Notes under the pieces: model-generated | The model's database searches: none | The model's input: only the letters and a program-made list of their open reading frames with translations | Told to the model about the DNA's origin: nothing | Program-made: the position numbers and the translations under genes | Part shown: piece after piece, positions 26,411 to 35,150 of the stretch | How positions within the stretch are numbered: the stretch's first letter is position 1 | How the letters are laid out: each line of letters opens with the position of its first letter | NCBI GenBank assembly: GCA_015272395.1 | Contig: JACYLQ010000045.1 | Coordinates: 186,001 to 250,000, forward strand | Direction: 5' to 3' | DNA from: Calothrix sp. C42_A2020_038 | GTDB taxonomy: Bacteria > Cyanobacteriota > Cyanobacteriia > Cyanobacteriales > Nostocaceae | Length of the DNA: 64,000 nucleotides

Positions 26411-27634
26411 ATGGATTTATTAGAATATCAGGTTAAAGAGTGGTTTGGGCAGATTGGTATTCCAGTACTGCCGTCACAGCGAATTGACCATCCTACAGAT
26501 TTGAAAAGGTTAAAGATTCCTTACCCGATTGTTCTAAAATCTCAAGTATATGGAGGGGCAAGGTTAAAAGCTGGTGGAGTCAGATTTGTAGAAACGACAA
26601 TTGATGCGATAGCGGCTGCACAAAATATTTTTAATATACCGATAATGGGTGAACTTCCAGAAGTCATATTAGCAGAAACAAAGTATGATGCCGAACAAGA
26701 GTTATATCTGGCTGTTGTAATTGATACTGCAGTTTGTCGTCCAATTTTACTGGGTTGTCAAGAAGCCGATATTGATTTAGACTCAGCAGGAAAAAAGATG
26801 CAACATGTGGTTGTTGAACAAGAGTTTTCACCCTTTTATGCTCGACGATTAGCTTTGAAGATGGGTTTACAGGGTACGCGAATGCAAACTGTAAGTAGTG
26901 TCGTCGAGAAAATGTATCGGTTATTAATAGAGAAAGACCTTGATTTAGTCGAAATCAATCCTCTTGGTATAAATTCAAGAGACGAGGTTATGGCACTCAA
27001 TGGAAGTATTAGTGTAAATGAACGTGCTATTTCTCGTCACCCTGATATTGCATTGATAGCAAGCAAAATGCCTAGTCGTTACAGCGCTAATGGTAGAAGT
27101 GCCAGTCTTACAGAGTGGGAAGCAGTTGAGTTACATGGCAAGATTGGCATCATGGGTAATGGTGCAGGTTCAGTATTAGCAACGATGGATTTGGTTACAA
27201 ATGAAGGTGGTAAACCAGGAATTTGTTTAAACTTACGTCATGCATCTCCCTTGGATGCTTCACCAACGACATTTAGAAGTCGTCTTGAAAAAGCTTTGAG
27301 AATTATGAGTGCTGACAAAAGTATTCAGGTTATTTTGATCAATCTTCTTGGCAGTATCCCCCAAGCTCTCGAAGTTGCAGAAGTGATCACTGAATTTGTC
27401 CATCATTATAAAAACGAACATAAATCACCAGGTACCCGTAATGGAGGTAAAAATAAGCGAGATAACTTCCCACGCTTAGTTGTGAGGTTAGCTGGTTCAG
27501 ATCTGGATGAGACAAAAAAAGAGTTGAAAGCATTAATAGCTCATGATGATATACCGATAGTAATTGCGGAAAACTTAGATGAAGCAGTTGGCGCCGCTGT
27601 CAATTTAGTTAAAACTGCTGTTTACAAAAAGTGA
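26411..27634 (+). CDS. Succinyl-CoA synthetase beta-subunit homologue with altered active-site residues
   Basis: The 407-residue protein follows the beta-subunit plan: an ATP-grasp region (IVLKSQVYGGARLKAGGV, ELYLAVVIDTAVCRPILL, LVEINPLGI) and a C-terminal ligase domain (GKIGIMGNGAGSVLATMDL). Several normally invariant sites differ. The DGK that carries the metal-binding Asp reads NGS (197-199), the DVGGGA loop reads NLRHAS (274-279), and NIFGGI reads NLLGSI (311-316). A hydrophilic insert follows near 335-353. The ATG at 26411 matches the family start; the GTG at 26402 adds only three residues. It pairs with the alpha-like gene 217 bases downstream. Canonical succinate-CoA ligase activity is doubtful. 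Confidence 0.8.
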   Translation: MDLLEYQVKEWFGQIGIPVLPSQRIDHPTDLKRLKIPYPIVLKSQVYGGARLKAGGVRFVETTIDAIAAAQNIFNIPIMGELPEVILAETKYDAEQELYLAVVIDTAVCRPILLGCQEADIDLDSAGKKMQHVVVEQEFSPFYARRLALKMGLQGTRMQTVSSVVEKMYRLLIEKDLDLVEINPLGINSRDEVMALNGSISVNERAISRHPDIALIASKMPSRYSANGRSASLTEWEAVELHGKIGIMGNGAGSVLATMDLVTNEGGKPGICLNLRHASPLDASPTTFRSRLEKALRIMSADKSIQVILINLLGSIPQALEVAEVITEFVHHYKNEHKSPGTRNGGKNKRDNFPRLVVRLAGSDLDETKKELKALIAHDDIPIVIAENLDEAVGAAVNLVKTAVYKK

Positions 27635-27851
27635 TTAGTTAATTATCCTTCTCTCGCATTGTAGATTAAAGATTGGCATAACGTATTGCAGCAAGGTATA
27701 TTTTAAATAAGTATCTATGGCTGCGAATTGTCAAGTTTATCTAAGTATAAACTAAGTGTAAACCGAATAAATTTGACATACATATTTATAATTTATGTCG
27801 CATTGTCTTAGTGATAACTAGTCACTGAGTAGAAAAATTACTGCGTTTTTT

Positions 27852-28748
27852 ATGAACTTAACGCCAAACAGCAAAGTTATAATTCAAGGCTTTTGTGAAT
27901 TCATATCGCCAATGCAAATTGCTCAAATGAAGGCGTATGGAACTAATTTAATTGCTGGTGTCAGTCCAGGATGTGGTGGTAGAAGCTTACATGGGTTAGC
28001 AATATTCGATTTAGTTGAAGAAGTTACGGAGCAATATGGAATAATTGACACCACAATTTTGAACGTACATCCTTACCAAGTCTTAGATGCAGCGTTAGAA
28101 GCGATTTCTTGCGGTATTCGTCAAATTGTGATTATTTCTCCAGGGGTTCCACCTTTAGATATGGTGCAGCTGCTGCGTAAAGCTGAGGCTACGGAAGCTT
28201 TAATTATCGGGCCTAACAGTCCTGGTATCATCGTTCCAGGGAAAATTTTACTCGGTACTCAGCCTAGTGAATTTTATACTCCAGGTTCTGTGGCAATTCT
28301 TAGTAGAAGTACGACTCTAACTTACGAGATTGCTAGAGAATTAACTCAAGCTGGTGTCGGTCAATCTATTAGCGTTAGTATTGGCAGCGATGCTATTGTT
28401 GGTTCGTCATTTATTCAGTGGTTACAAATCCTCGATGAAGATGATGTAACTGAAGCAATTGTCCTTGTTGGGCAACCGGGTGGTGGCAGTGAAGAAACTG
28501 CCGCACGCTATATCGCTGAAGCTATTGATACACCCGTTATTGGTTATATTGCTGGTAAAGAAGCACCACGTGGTAAACACTGGCGCCAAACTGGAACACT
28601 TGCTGCTGTAATTGGACGTGACAGTGATTTTGGTACCGCTAAAAACAAACTCGCAGCTTTTGCTGAAGCTGATATTCCAGTTGCCGAAAGACCATCGCAA
28701 ATTCCAGAAATGTTGAAGAAAGTTATGAAAACAGAGGCGCGGAGTTAG
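27852..28748 (+). CDS. Succinyl-CoA synthetase alpha-subunit homologue lacking the phospho-histidine
   Basis: The 298-residue protein aligns by eye with SucD along its length: a CoA-binding Rossmann domain (KVIIQGF, AGVSPGCGGRSLHGLAIFD), GPNSPGIIVPG, SVAILSRSTTLTYEIA and VIGYIAGKEAPRGK. At the site of the phosphorylated His246 of the E. coli enzyme, RMGHAGA reads HWRQTGT with Gln246. At the partner Glu208, GEIGG reads GQPGG with Gln208. The Cys123 site is Ser. The fold looks intact, so this is a diverged paralogue rather than a pseudogene. A CoA-binding or regulatory role is an inference. A repeat-rich terminator-like region follows the stop. Confidence 0.85.
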   Translation: MNLTPNSKVIIQGFCEFISPMQIAQMKAYGTNLIAGVSPGCGGRSLHGLAIFDLVEEVTEQYGIIDTTILNVHPYQVLDAALEAISCGIRQIVIISPGVPPLDMVQLLRKAEATEALIIGPNSPGIIVPGKILLGTQPSEFYTPGSVAILSRSTTLTYEIARELTQAGVGQSISVSIGSDAIVGSSFIQWLQILDEDDVTEAIVLVGQPGGGSEETAARYIAEAIDTPVIGYIAGKEAPRGKHWRQTGTLAAVIGRDSDFGTAKNKLAAFAEADIPVAERPSQIPEMLKKVMKTEARS

Positions 28749-28824
28749 AAGTTAGGAGTTAGAAGTTGGGAGAGGAGTTAGGAGTTTTCACTCATAACTC
28801 ATAACTCATAACTTTTAACTTTTT
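28744..28824. repeat. GTTAGGAGTT / TAACTCATAAC paired repeat between convergent genes
   Basis: Several copies of GTTAGGAGTT or GTTAGAAGTT are followed after a short spacer by three copies of CATAACT. The two halves can pair as a long imperfect stem (GAGTTA with TAACTC). The element fills the space between the SucD-like stop and the stop of the convergent ABC permease. A second example lies at 61623-61733. Confidence 0.75.
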
Positions 28825-30728
28825 ATTTTTGCTTGTGTTGCTGATTCTCCTGCTATGTTAATTTGCTTTACCAAGCGAACATTTAAGAATACAAGTACTA
28901 TGGTTTCAGTTAGAAGTGCTACCAGTACAAAAGGTATACTGGTAAAAGCTAAACCTTCCCAAGGGTAGATTGAAAATATCCAAAGAACTGATTTTTTACC
29001 AATTGTTGTGTTGAGTATTGCTAGTATTGCTGCTGGCGCCAACATTAACCCGCTAACTATGCCAAGTGCCCATAAATAACGTTTCGATGTTTTCAGCATT
29101 AGCATTCGTTGAACGACAGTGGCGCCAATCATAGATAAAACAGCTAATAATGCAAAACCCAAAATAGTTTTAGCCCTGCCAATGTCGTTAATCAACCAGT
29201 TTATGGCGTTGTTGTTGTGAATGTTGAGCTTCAGTGAAAGAATAACCCAAATCACGATTGGAGTTATCATCATGAGTAAGTGAAGCCCAATGGTCAGTAA
29301 AGCGGGGCTTTTTTCACCCATCAACAAATCTCCCAACATCAAGTTTGTCCATCGACCCTTACGATTATATTCGCTTTGATGACGGTAACGTGACCAATCC
29401 TGAACTGTTTGACGTTCGGGTGAGAGAATAAATACTAGACCAAGAAATAGCACAAAGTTGAACAACGCAAACACAGGAAGGTTGTATATAATCTGAGTGT
29501 TAACATCATAGTAGGGCTGTAATGATTTGGCTAAGTGCCCTTGAGGATATTGATTTGTGGTTTTTTGGAGTGTAAACCCCCACATTAGTACTTGCACAAA
29601 AGCTACTAACCAATAACTTTGAAGTTTGCTGATTACTGATGTATTGGGATTACGGAAACGGCGTTTAAGTCCTTGCCAAATACCATATGTCCAAAGACCA
29701 TAATTTGCTAAATGCACACCCACAAAAGTAATTAAACTTCTACCAATAGGGATATAGAAAAACTGCACCTCTTGATATTTGTCTCCAACATTGTTGTAAG
29801 AATCTTGGTAAAAATAGTTCATTAAGTAGCCCGTTATATCAAATGGGCTAAATATTCTAAACCAAGCGGCGCCATTATTGAGATAATTACTGTAATAACT
29901 GGTTGAAAATGTATAAGTTAGAAACAATAAAATCGCACCTGCACCTAACCAAGGTTGAAACCCACTAAAAAAGGACGTTACTAAAGCAAATAAAAATGAC
30001 GCACTGAAAAAGAAAATAGAACTACTAATGAGAACAATGTAGTAACTGAAAATACGGGTTCCCGAAAAACCTGCTGTTTGACCAGCAAAAATATGAAAAG
30101 GAATGGTTAAAGCAACAAATAAATATAGTAAAATAGGAACACCTAGCATTTTACCAATTAAAACACTTGCCTCTGACTGAGGACTGAGACGTATGAAATT
30201 TAATGTACCTCGACGTTCTTCTTGGGCTAAGTTATTAATCAGTAAATAAGTACCTGCAACTAATAAAGTAATAATTAAAATGACGCTGAGTGCCTGGTAG
30301 ATATATCCCCAATGGTCGTGCCACCAACTGACCATATCGATTTGATTGTTTGGGCATAAATCTTTGTAAAGCCTTTCGTTAAGACTTGCTTCTCTAGCCT
30401 TTACTTCTTTTAATTGTGTTCGGATTTGCTCTATTTTTGCTGAATCAAAATATTTTTTGCTACTGTAATGTGAAAAACTTTTTTGTAGCTTATCATAAAC
30501 ATTATTCAGGTCAAGAAGTTGATCTCTGTAGAACTTTCCTAGACCGCAATACTTTTCATGCATACGGTATTCTTGACCTGGAATCTGACCTAATTGAACT
30601 AGATAAATAACTGACTGAATAAGAATAGATATTACCGTAGTAGCTAAAACTGGAAACAGTTTCAGACGACCTTTAATTTCCCTTACCAATTGTGGGTTCC
30701 AATCACCTAGTTTTTCTAAGATATCCAT
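28815..30728 (-). CDS. ABC transporter permease, ABC-2 type
   Basis: The 637-residue membrane protein has one span near the N-terminus (LFPVLATTVISILIQSVIYL), a soluble region of about 100 residues, and a second span before the family block NLAQEERRGTLNFIRLSPQS, which marks ABC-2 exporters next to their ATPase contact. About ten further hydrophobic segments follow. It lies downstream of the ATPase gene at 30788, with 59 bases between, in one leftward operon. Substrate is unknown; relatives are annotated as Gld- or Nat-like ABC export systems. The C-terminus overlaps the repeat at 28744-28824 by ten bases. Confidence 0.82.
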   Translation of the reverse strand: MDILEKLGDWNPQLVREIKGRLKLFPVLATTVISILIQSVIYLVQLGQIPGQEYRMHEKYCGLGKFYRDQLLDLNNVYDKLQKSFSHYSSKKYFDSAKIEQIRTQLKEVKAREASLNERLYKDLCPNNQIDMVSWWHDHWGYIYQALSVILIITLLVAGTYLLINNLAQEERRGTLNFIRLSPQSEASVLIGKMLGVPILLYLFVALTIPFHIFAGQTAGFSGTRIFSYYIVLISSSIFFFSASFLFALVTSFFSGFQPWLGAGAILLFLTYTFSTSYYSNYLNNGAAWFRIFSPFDITGYLMNYFYQDSYNNVGDKYQEVQFFYIPIGRSLITFVGVHLANYGLWTYGIWQGLKRRFRNPNTSVISKLQSYWLVAFVQVLMWGFTLQKTTNQYPQGHLAKSLQPYYDVNTQIIYNLPVFALFNFVLFLGLVFILSPERQTVQDWSRYRHQSEYNRKGRWTNLMLGDLLMGEKSPALLTIGLHLLMMITPIVIWVILSLKLNIHNNNAINWLINDIGRAKTILGFALLAVLSMIGATVVQRMLMLKTSKRYLWALGIVSGLMLAPAAILAILNTTIGKKSVLWIFSIYPWEGLAFTSIPFVLVALLTETIVLVFLNVRLVKQINIAGESATQAKIKS

Positions 30729-30787
30729 AAGTAAAAGTTAATAGTTGTTTATGAATACACAATATACTGTATAAAGCTTTTCTTCAA

Positions 30788-31738
30788 TTAAGACGCTTGC
30801 TTGTGACCCATTTTCAAGAAAATAGTTTCTAAATCCTCTCGGATGCAGTGAAAATTAGTCAGGGGAATATTTGCATTAATCAAAGCACGCAATAAATTAG
30901 CGCAGTCTTGTTCTTGACCAGAAAAATTTACCCTAACTTTATATGCACTTGGTATTACTTCCCACTCTTCAACAAATGGGTCATTTTTTAATTCCCCTAG
31001 TAACTCATCAATTTTTCCAAGTGTAGAAATCTCTATTTGTTGACGTGACAGACGTTGGTAAAGTTCTCGAAGGGCTGCACTCTCTACCAAACAACCTAAT
31101 TCCATAATTCCTACCGATGTACAAAGTTCAGCTAAGTCGCTAAGAACATGAGAAGAAATTAGTATTGTCATCCCTGCTTCTTGCAAAGCTTTGATGATTT
31201 CCCGGAATTGAACTCTTGCAATTGGGTCAAGTCCAGAAACTGGTTCATCCAAAAGCAATACAATTGGTTCATGAATGATAGTGCGTGCTAAACTCAGACG
31301 TTGTTTCATCCCTCGCGATAGGGTAGAAATTAGGCTATTACGTTTATTTCCGAGTTGAATAAGTTCTAATACTTCATGTAAACGTTGAGTTCGACGTGGT
31401 TCACGTAACTTATATAATCTGGCAAAGTAATCAAGATAATCCCAAACAGTGAGTTCGTTATATAATGGGTAATCATCGGGTAAATAACCCAAACGACGCT
31501 TGAGAGTTGGATTACTTCTATCGCGCGTTAATCGGTTCCCATCGATATAAATCTCTCCAGATGTCGGTTCCTCGACTGCTGCCAGCATCCGAATTAACGT
31601 TGTCTTACCTGCACCATTTGGGCCAATCAAACCATAGACTTCACCACTACCTATTTCTAATTCGACTTCATTAACAGCAATGTGTTTGTCAAATTGTTTA
31701 CTCAATCCTATAGTTTGTATCGATAATTCTGTCGCCAT
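30788..31738 (-). CDS. ABC transporter ATP-binding protein
   Basis: The 316-residue protein has all ABC ATPase motifs: Walker A GLIGPNGAGKTTL at about residues 36-48, signature LSRGMKQRLSLA near 141, and Walker B with the following Glu, IVLLLDEPVSGLDP, near 157. A switch His is present in TILISSHVLSDLAEL. The approximately 90-residue C-terminal extension (IEISTLGKIDELLGELKNDP) is typical of the CcmA/NatA-type exporters that work with ABC-2 permeases. It is the first gene of a two-gene leftward operon with the permease at 28815-30728. The ATG at 31738 is preceded by AT-rich promoter-like sequence. Confidence 0.92.
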   Translation of the reverse strand: MATELSIQTIGLSKQFDKHIAVNEVELEIGSGEVYGLIGPNGAGKTTLIRMLAAVEEPTSGEIYIDGNRLTRDRSNPTLKRRLGYLPDDYPLYNELTVWDYLDYFARLYKLREPRRTQRLHEVLELIQLGNKRNSLISTLSRGMKQRLSLARTIIHEPIVLLLDEPVSGLDPIARVQFREIIKALQEAGMTILISSHVLSDLAELCTSVGIMELGCLVESAALRELYQRLSRQQIEISTLGKIDELLGELKNDPFVEEWEVIPSAYKVRVNFSGQEQDCANLLRALINANIPLTNFHCIREDLETIFLKMGHKQAS

Positions 31739-31965
31739 AGCTACATATTAGTGCCGAGTAAGTGAATACTAATCTAGCTTCTATTTACAAATATTGTTAC
31801 AAGCGTTACGGAATTTGTAACGGTATTCATTAAACCTTTATATTACCGTTACACAAACAATAAAAAATAATTTAAGTCTTATAGTTTGTTGTTAGTTTGA
31901 TCATAAAATTGGGAACTATGACAGTGTAGGCTTTAAAAATTTAACTATCTGCACAACATATTTTT

Positions 31966-32553
31966 ATGCTTTTTGACATTTCCGAAATCAGGTTGCATGT
32001 AATCGGACAAACTGTTGCCTTTGCAATTGAACATGGTAGAGAGTGGGGGCAACTGTTCTTGAATGACTTGTCATGGAGAGGTAATAAAGCCAAAATGGCT
32101 AAACACGCTATTAGTGAGTCAGTAGTTTTTGGATTGAGAAAAAATATTAATAATTTGAATTTTGACTGGCATGATTCAAATTCATCTGGTATGAAATCTG
32201 AAATTGCAGCGTTGCTTTACTCCCATGTCAAACTTGCATCAACACTATTCACCATATATGGAATTGATACTACCAGAGTGGCTACACATCCTTTAGTATT
32301 AGCTGCTGCTTCTGGTGTTAGTGTTACTGAACTTGCTACTCAACTAGAAACATCCTCGGCGCCGCAATGTATCCAAAAAGCATTGCAGTCAATTTCTAGA
32401 AACAAATTTGCAGAAATAAATACAGTATTAGGTGCCAAACTAATCGCCCAATTTAAAGAACAAATCAAAGAACATAATAATGTCAATTATACAACACTCA
32501 ACACTTGTGGAGATTCTGTAAAAGCGTTTATCACAGCATATAGAAGCGTATAA
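31966..32553 (+). CDS. Hypothetical protein, 195 residues
   Basis: The family is not recognised. The protein is soluble and mostly helical, with FDISEIRLHVIGQTVAFAIEH at the N-terminus, a central AALLYSHVKLASTLFTIYGI, and a Ser/Thr-rich part LAAASGVSVTELATQLETS. No catalytic motif, signal peptide or membrane segment is seen. It stands alone between the divergent ABC operon and leuB, with about 200 bases of non-coding DNA on each side, so it is probably monocistronic. Codon use matches the neighbours and one GGCGCC site occurs in frame, which supports a resident gene. Confidence 0.6.
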   Translation: MLFDISEIRLHVIGQTVAFAIEHGREWGQLFLNDLSWRGNKAKMAKHAISESVVFGLRKNINNLNFDWHDSNSSGMKSEIAALLYSHVKLASTLFTIYGIDTTRVATHPLVLAAASGVSVTELATQLETSSAPQCIQKALQSISRNKFAEINTVLGAKLIAQFKEQIKEHNNVNYTTLNTCGDSVKAFITAYRSV

Positions 32554-32752
32554 TTAGTTATGAGTGTAGTGAGGATCAAGCACTCGCTATACTCGCTTTT
32601 TTCCCTTGTTTAGTTTTAGTTTGGTGGTAAATATCTATAGAGTTGTAATACTTTTTACTTTTAAAAAAGTACTGACATTGAATATAAGTGGCGGCATTAT
32701 ATAGGGTATGATGTTTAATCTATTGGCAACGTAAAAATACTTCTATAAAGCT

Positions 32753-33838
32753 ATGACACAGCAATTCCGCATTACTCTTCTACCTGGCGATGGCATCGGT
32801 GCCGAAATTATCAGTGTTGCCGTGGATGTGCTGAAAGTCGTAGGGAAAAAGTTTGATATTGAGTTTAATTTTCAAGAAGCTCCTATCGGCGGCGCCGCTA
32901 TTGACTTGACAGGTGAGCCTTTACCCGAAGAGAGTTTAGATAAATGCCGTAATAGCGATGCAGTCTTACTCGCCGCAGTCGGTGGATATAAATGGGACTC
33001 ATTACCCCCTTCGAGGCGTCCAGAAGCAGGTTTATTAGGTTTACGTGCGGGTTTAGAGTTATTTGCAAATTTACGACCAGCAAAAATTATTCCTGAATTA
33101 ATCGATGCTTCTTCTTTGAAAAAAGAGATTGTTTCTGGCGTTGATATTATGGTGGTGCGGGAACTGACTGGAGGTATTTACTTTGGTAAACCCAGAGGAA
33201 TTTTTACCACAGAAACAGGTGAGAGACGGGGTGTGAATACAATGGTTTATACTGAGTCAGAAATTAATCGTATTGGTAGAGTCGCCTTTGAAACCGCACA
33301 AAAACGTACTGGAAAGTTGTGTTCCGTAGACAAATCGAATGTATTAGATGTATCACAACTTTGGCGTGAAAATATTACTAAACTAGCTCAAGAATATCCT
33401 AGTGTTGAACTTTCCCATATGTATGTAGATAACGCCGCAATGCAGCTTCTGCGGGCGCCGAAACAGTTTGACACAATAGTTACAGGTAATTTATTCGGTG
33501 ATATTCTCTCCGATGCGGCGGCCATGTTGACAGGGAGTATAGGTATGCTACCATCTGCTAGTCTGGGTGCAACCGGACCTGGGGTTTTTGAACCAGTTCA
33601 CGGTTCTGCCCCTGATATTGCAGGGCAAGATAAAGCTAATCCTTTAGCACAAGTCTTAAGTGCTGCAATGATGTTACGATACGGTTTAAATCAATCCGCT
33701 GCCGCTGACCATATTGAACAAAGTGTGTCGCTAATTTTACAGCAAGGCTTACGTACAGGAGATATAATGTCTTCGGGTATGAAGCTATTAGGCTGTCGTG
33801 CAATGGGTGATGCATTAATTCAAGCGTTAGAAGAATAA
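32753..33838 (+). CDS. leuB: 3-isopropylmalate dehydrogenase
   Basis: The protein (361 residues, normal length) oxidises and decarboxylates 3-isopropylmalate to 2-oxoisocaproate in leucine synthesis, using NAD. Signatures include [19 protein letters not shown] at the N-terminus, [15 protein letters not shown], the substrate-binding [16 protein letters not shown], and the metal- and substrate-binding block [20 protein letters not shown] with its conserved Asp residues. [20 protein letters not shown] binds the cofactor adenosine side. It is the only leucine gene in the window. The ATG at 32753 gives the usual N-terminus. Confidence 0.97.
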   Translation: MTQQFRITLLPGDGIGAEIISVAVDVLKVVGKKFDIEFNFQEAPIGGAAIDLTGEPLPEESLDKCRNSDAVLLAAVGGYKWDSLPPSRRPEAGLLGLRAGLELFANLRPAKIIPELIDASSLKKEIVSGVDIMVVRELTGGIYFGKPRGIFTTETGERRGVNTMVYTESEINRIGRVAFETAQKRTGKLCSVDKSNVLDVSQLWRENITKLAQEYPSVELSHMYVDNAAMQLLRAPKQFDTIVTGNLFGDILSDAAAMLTGSIGMLPSASLGATGPGVFEPVHGSAPDIAGQDKANPLAQVLSAAMMLRYGLNQSAAADHIEQSVSLILQQGLRTGDIMSSGMKLLGCRAMGDALIQALEE

Positions 33839-33943
33839 TCATTCGATTGTCCGGTTTCAGCAGCGCGAAAATTTAGCCTGATTCATCTGGAAATTTTCGG
33901 ATAAACTAAAAAGTAAACCTAAACACAAAGATAGTAGCAAGCA

Positions 33944-34204
33944 GTGTACGCTTTAAAACAAGAACCCGATAACTATACGAATACAAAAAACCAGCCTGCT
34001 TTAATTGACCCTGCCCTCATTAGAGCAGCTGGACAAATATATCATGTGTACTGCGAAGTTCATCCCGAAATCACGGGACATGCTTCTGGTGTAGCGATTA
34101 ATCGTTCTAACCACCGAGGTAAAGTTATTTTTACCCAACACCCAGTTCTTTTACCAGAAGAGTGTTTTGTGCCTTTGAATCAAATCGAATCGTATATGTA
34201 TTAA
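33944..34204 (+). CDS. Conserved hypothetical protein, 86 residues
   Basis: The protein starts at a GTG (33944) and has no recognisable domain. A polar N-terminus precedes IDPALIRAAGQIYHVYCEVHPEITGHASGVAIN and KVIFTQHPVLLPEECFVPLNQIESYMY. The pattern of alternating strands and one helix suggests a compact soluble fold. It lies 105 bases after leuB and 124 bases before the prepilin peptidase, on the same strand, so it may be part of either transcript. No clear ribosome binding site decides the start. Confidence 0.5.
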   Translation: MYALKQEPDNYTNTKNQPALIDPALIRAAGQIYHVYCEVHPEITGHASGVAINRSNHRGKVIFTQHPVLLPEECFVPLNQIESYMY

Positions 34205-34328
34205 TCATTTATTTAAATCATTGGTGAGTAGTCAATGATAATTTGTCATTGAGTAAAGAAAAATAATAAGTGACAAAAGACACTTGTACAAAGTACAAAT
34301 GACAAAGGATAAATGACTTTCATAAAGT

Positions 34329-35150
34329 ATGGATGTTTTGATGTTAATCCCGGCGAGCCTTATTGTCTTAGCCTTGGGTGCATCGATTGGTAGTTTTATA
34401 AATGTTGTGGTGTACCGTATACCTGCTGGGTTGTCGGTGATTTTTCCGCCGTCCCGGTGTCCGCATTGTTTGAATCAGCTAAAAGCTTACGATAACGTTC
34501 CTGTATTAGGATGGTTTTGGTTAAAAGGGCGTTGTCGTTATTGTAAAAGCAAGATTTCGATACGTTACCCTGTAGTCGAGGTTTTTGCAGCATTATTGTT
34601 TTTGTTGGTATTTTGGGTATTTCAATATTCTCCCTTCACTCTTGGATATTGGATTTTTTGTAGTTGGTTACTCGCTTTGTCGTTAATTGACTTCGATACA
34701 ATGACTTTACCAAACCCGCTAACGAAATCTGGTTTAGTGTTAGGGGTTTTGTTCCAAACGGTTTTGGGTTTTCAATCTGATAGTTTGAGTGGTGTTTGTT
34801 ACCAATTATATGGTGCTGTAGTTGGCGCCGTTGTCGGAATATGGCTTTTTGATGCGATTTCATTTGTTGGTTCAGTTATTTTCCAGAAAGAAGCGATGGG
34901 TGGAGGAGATGCTAAACTTGCTGCCATGATGGGCGCCTGGTTAGGATGGAAGCTTCTACTACTAGCGGTTTTCCTCAGTTGTATTATGGGTGTACTAGCA
35001 GGTGGAAGTGGAGTAATACTTAAAAACCGAAAATGGGGGAAAAAAATGCCCTTTGGCCCATGTCTTGCCCTAGGTTCGGTAATTACCCTATTTGGAGGGG
35101 AAAACATCATATCCAGTTATCTAAAACTATTTTTTTGGCAGAGTATGTGA
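34329..35150 (+). CDS. pilD: Prepilin peptidase / N-methyltransferase (type IV leader peptidase)
   Basis: The 273-residue inner-membrane protein has the two-domain layout of PilD. The N-terminal methyltransferase part includes two CxxC pairs (Cys44/47 and Cys69/72, CPHC and CRYC). The peptidase part has the two aspartates in LSLIDFDTMTLPNPLT near residue 121 and GGGDAKLAAMMGAWLGW near 195, the GXGD-type active site. It should cleave and N-methylate type IV pilins and pseudopilins, which supports motility and DNA uptake; dprA in this window belongs to the uptake process too. About eight membrane spans are visible. The start at ATG 34329 gives the standard SFINVVVYRIP segment. Confidence 0.95.
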   Translation: MDVLMLIPASLIVLALGASIGSFINVVVYRIPAGLSVIFPPSRCPHCLNQLKAYDNVPVLGWFWLKGRCRYCKSKISIRYPVVEVFAALLFLLVFWVFQYSPFTLGYWIFCSWLLALSLIDFDTMTLPNPLTKSGLVLGVLFQTVLGFQSDSLSGVCYQLYGAVVGAVVGIWLFDAISFVGSVIFQKEAMGGGDAKLAAMMGAWLGWKLLLLAVFLSCIMGVLAGGSGVILKNRKWGKKMPFGPCLALGSVITLFGGENIISSYLKLFFWQSM

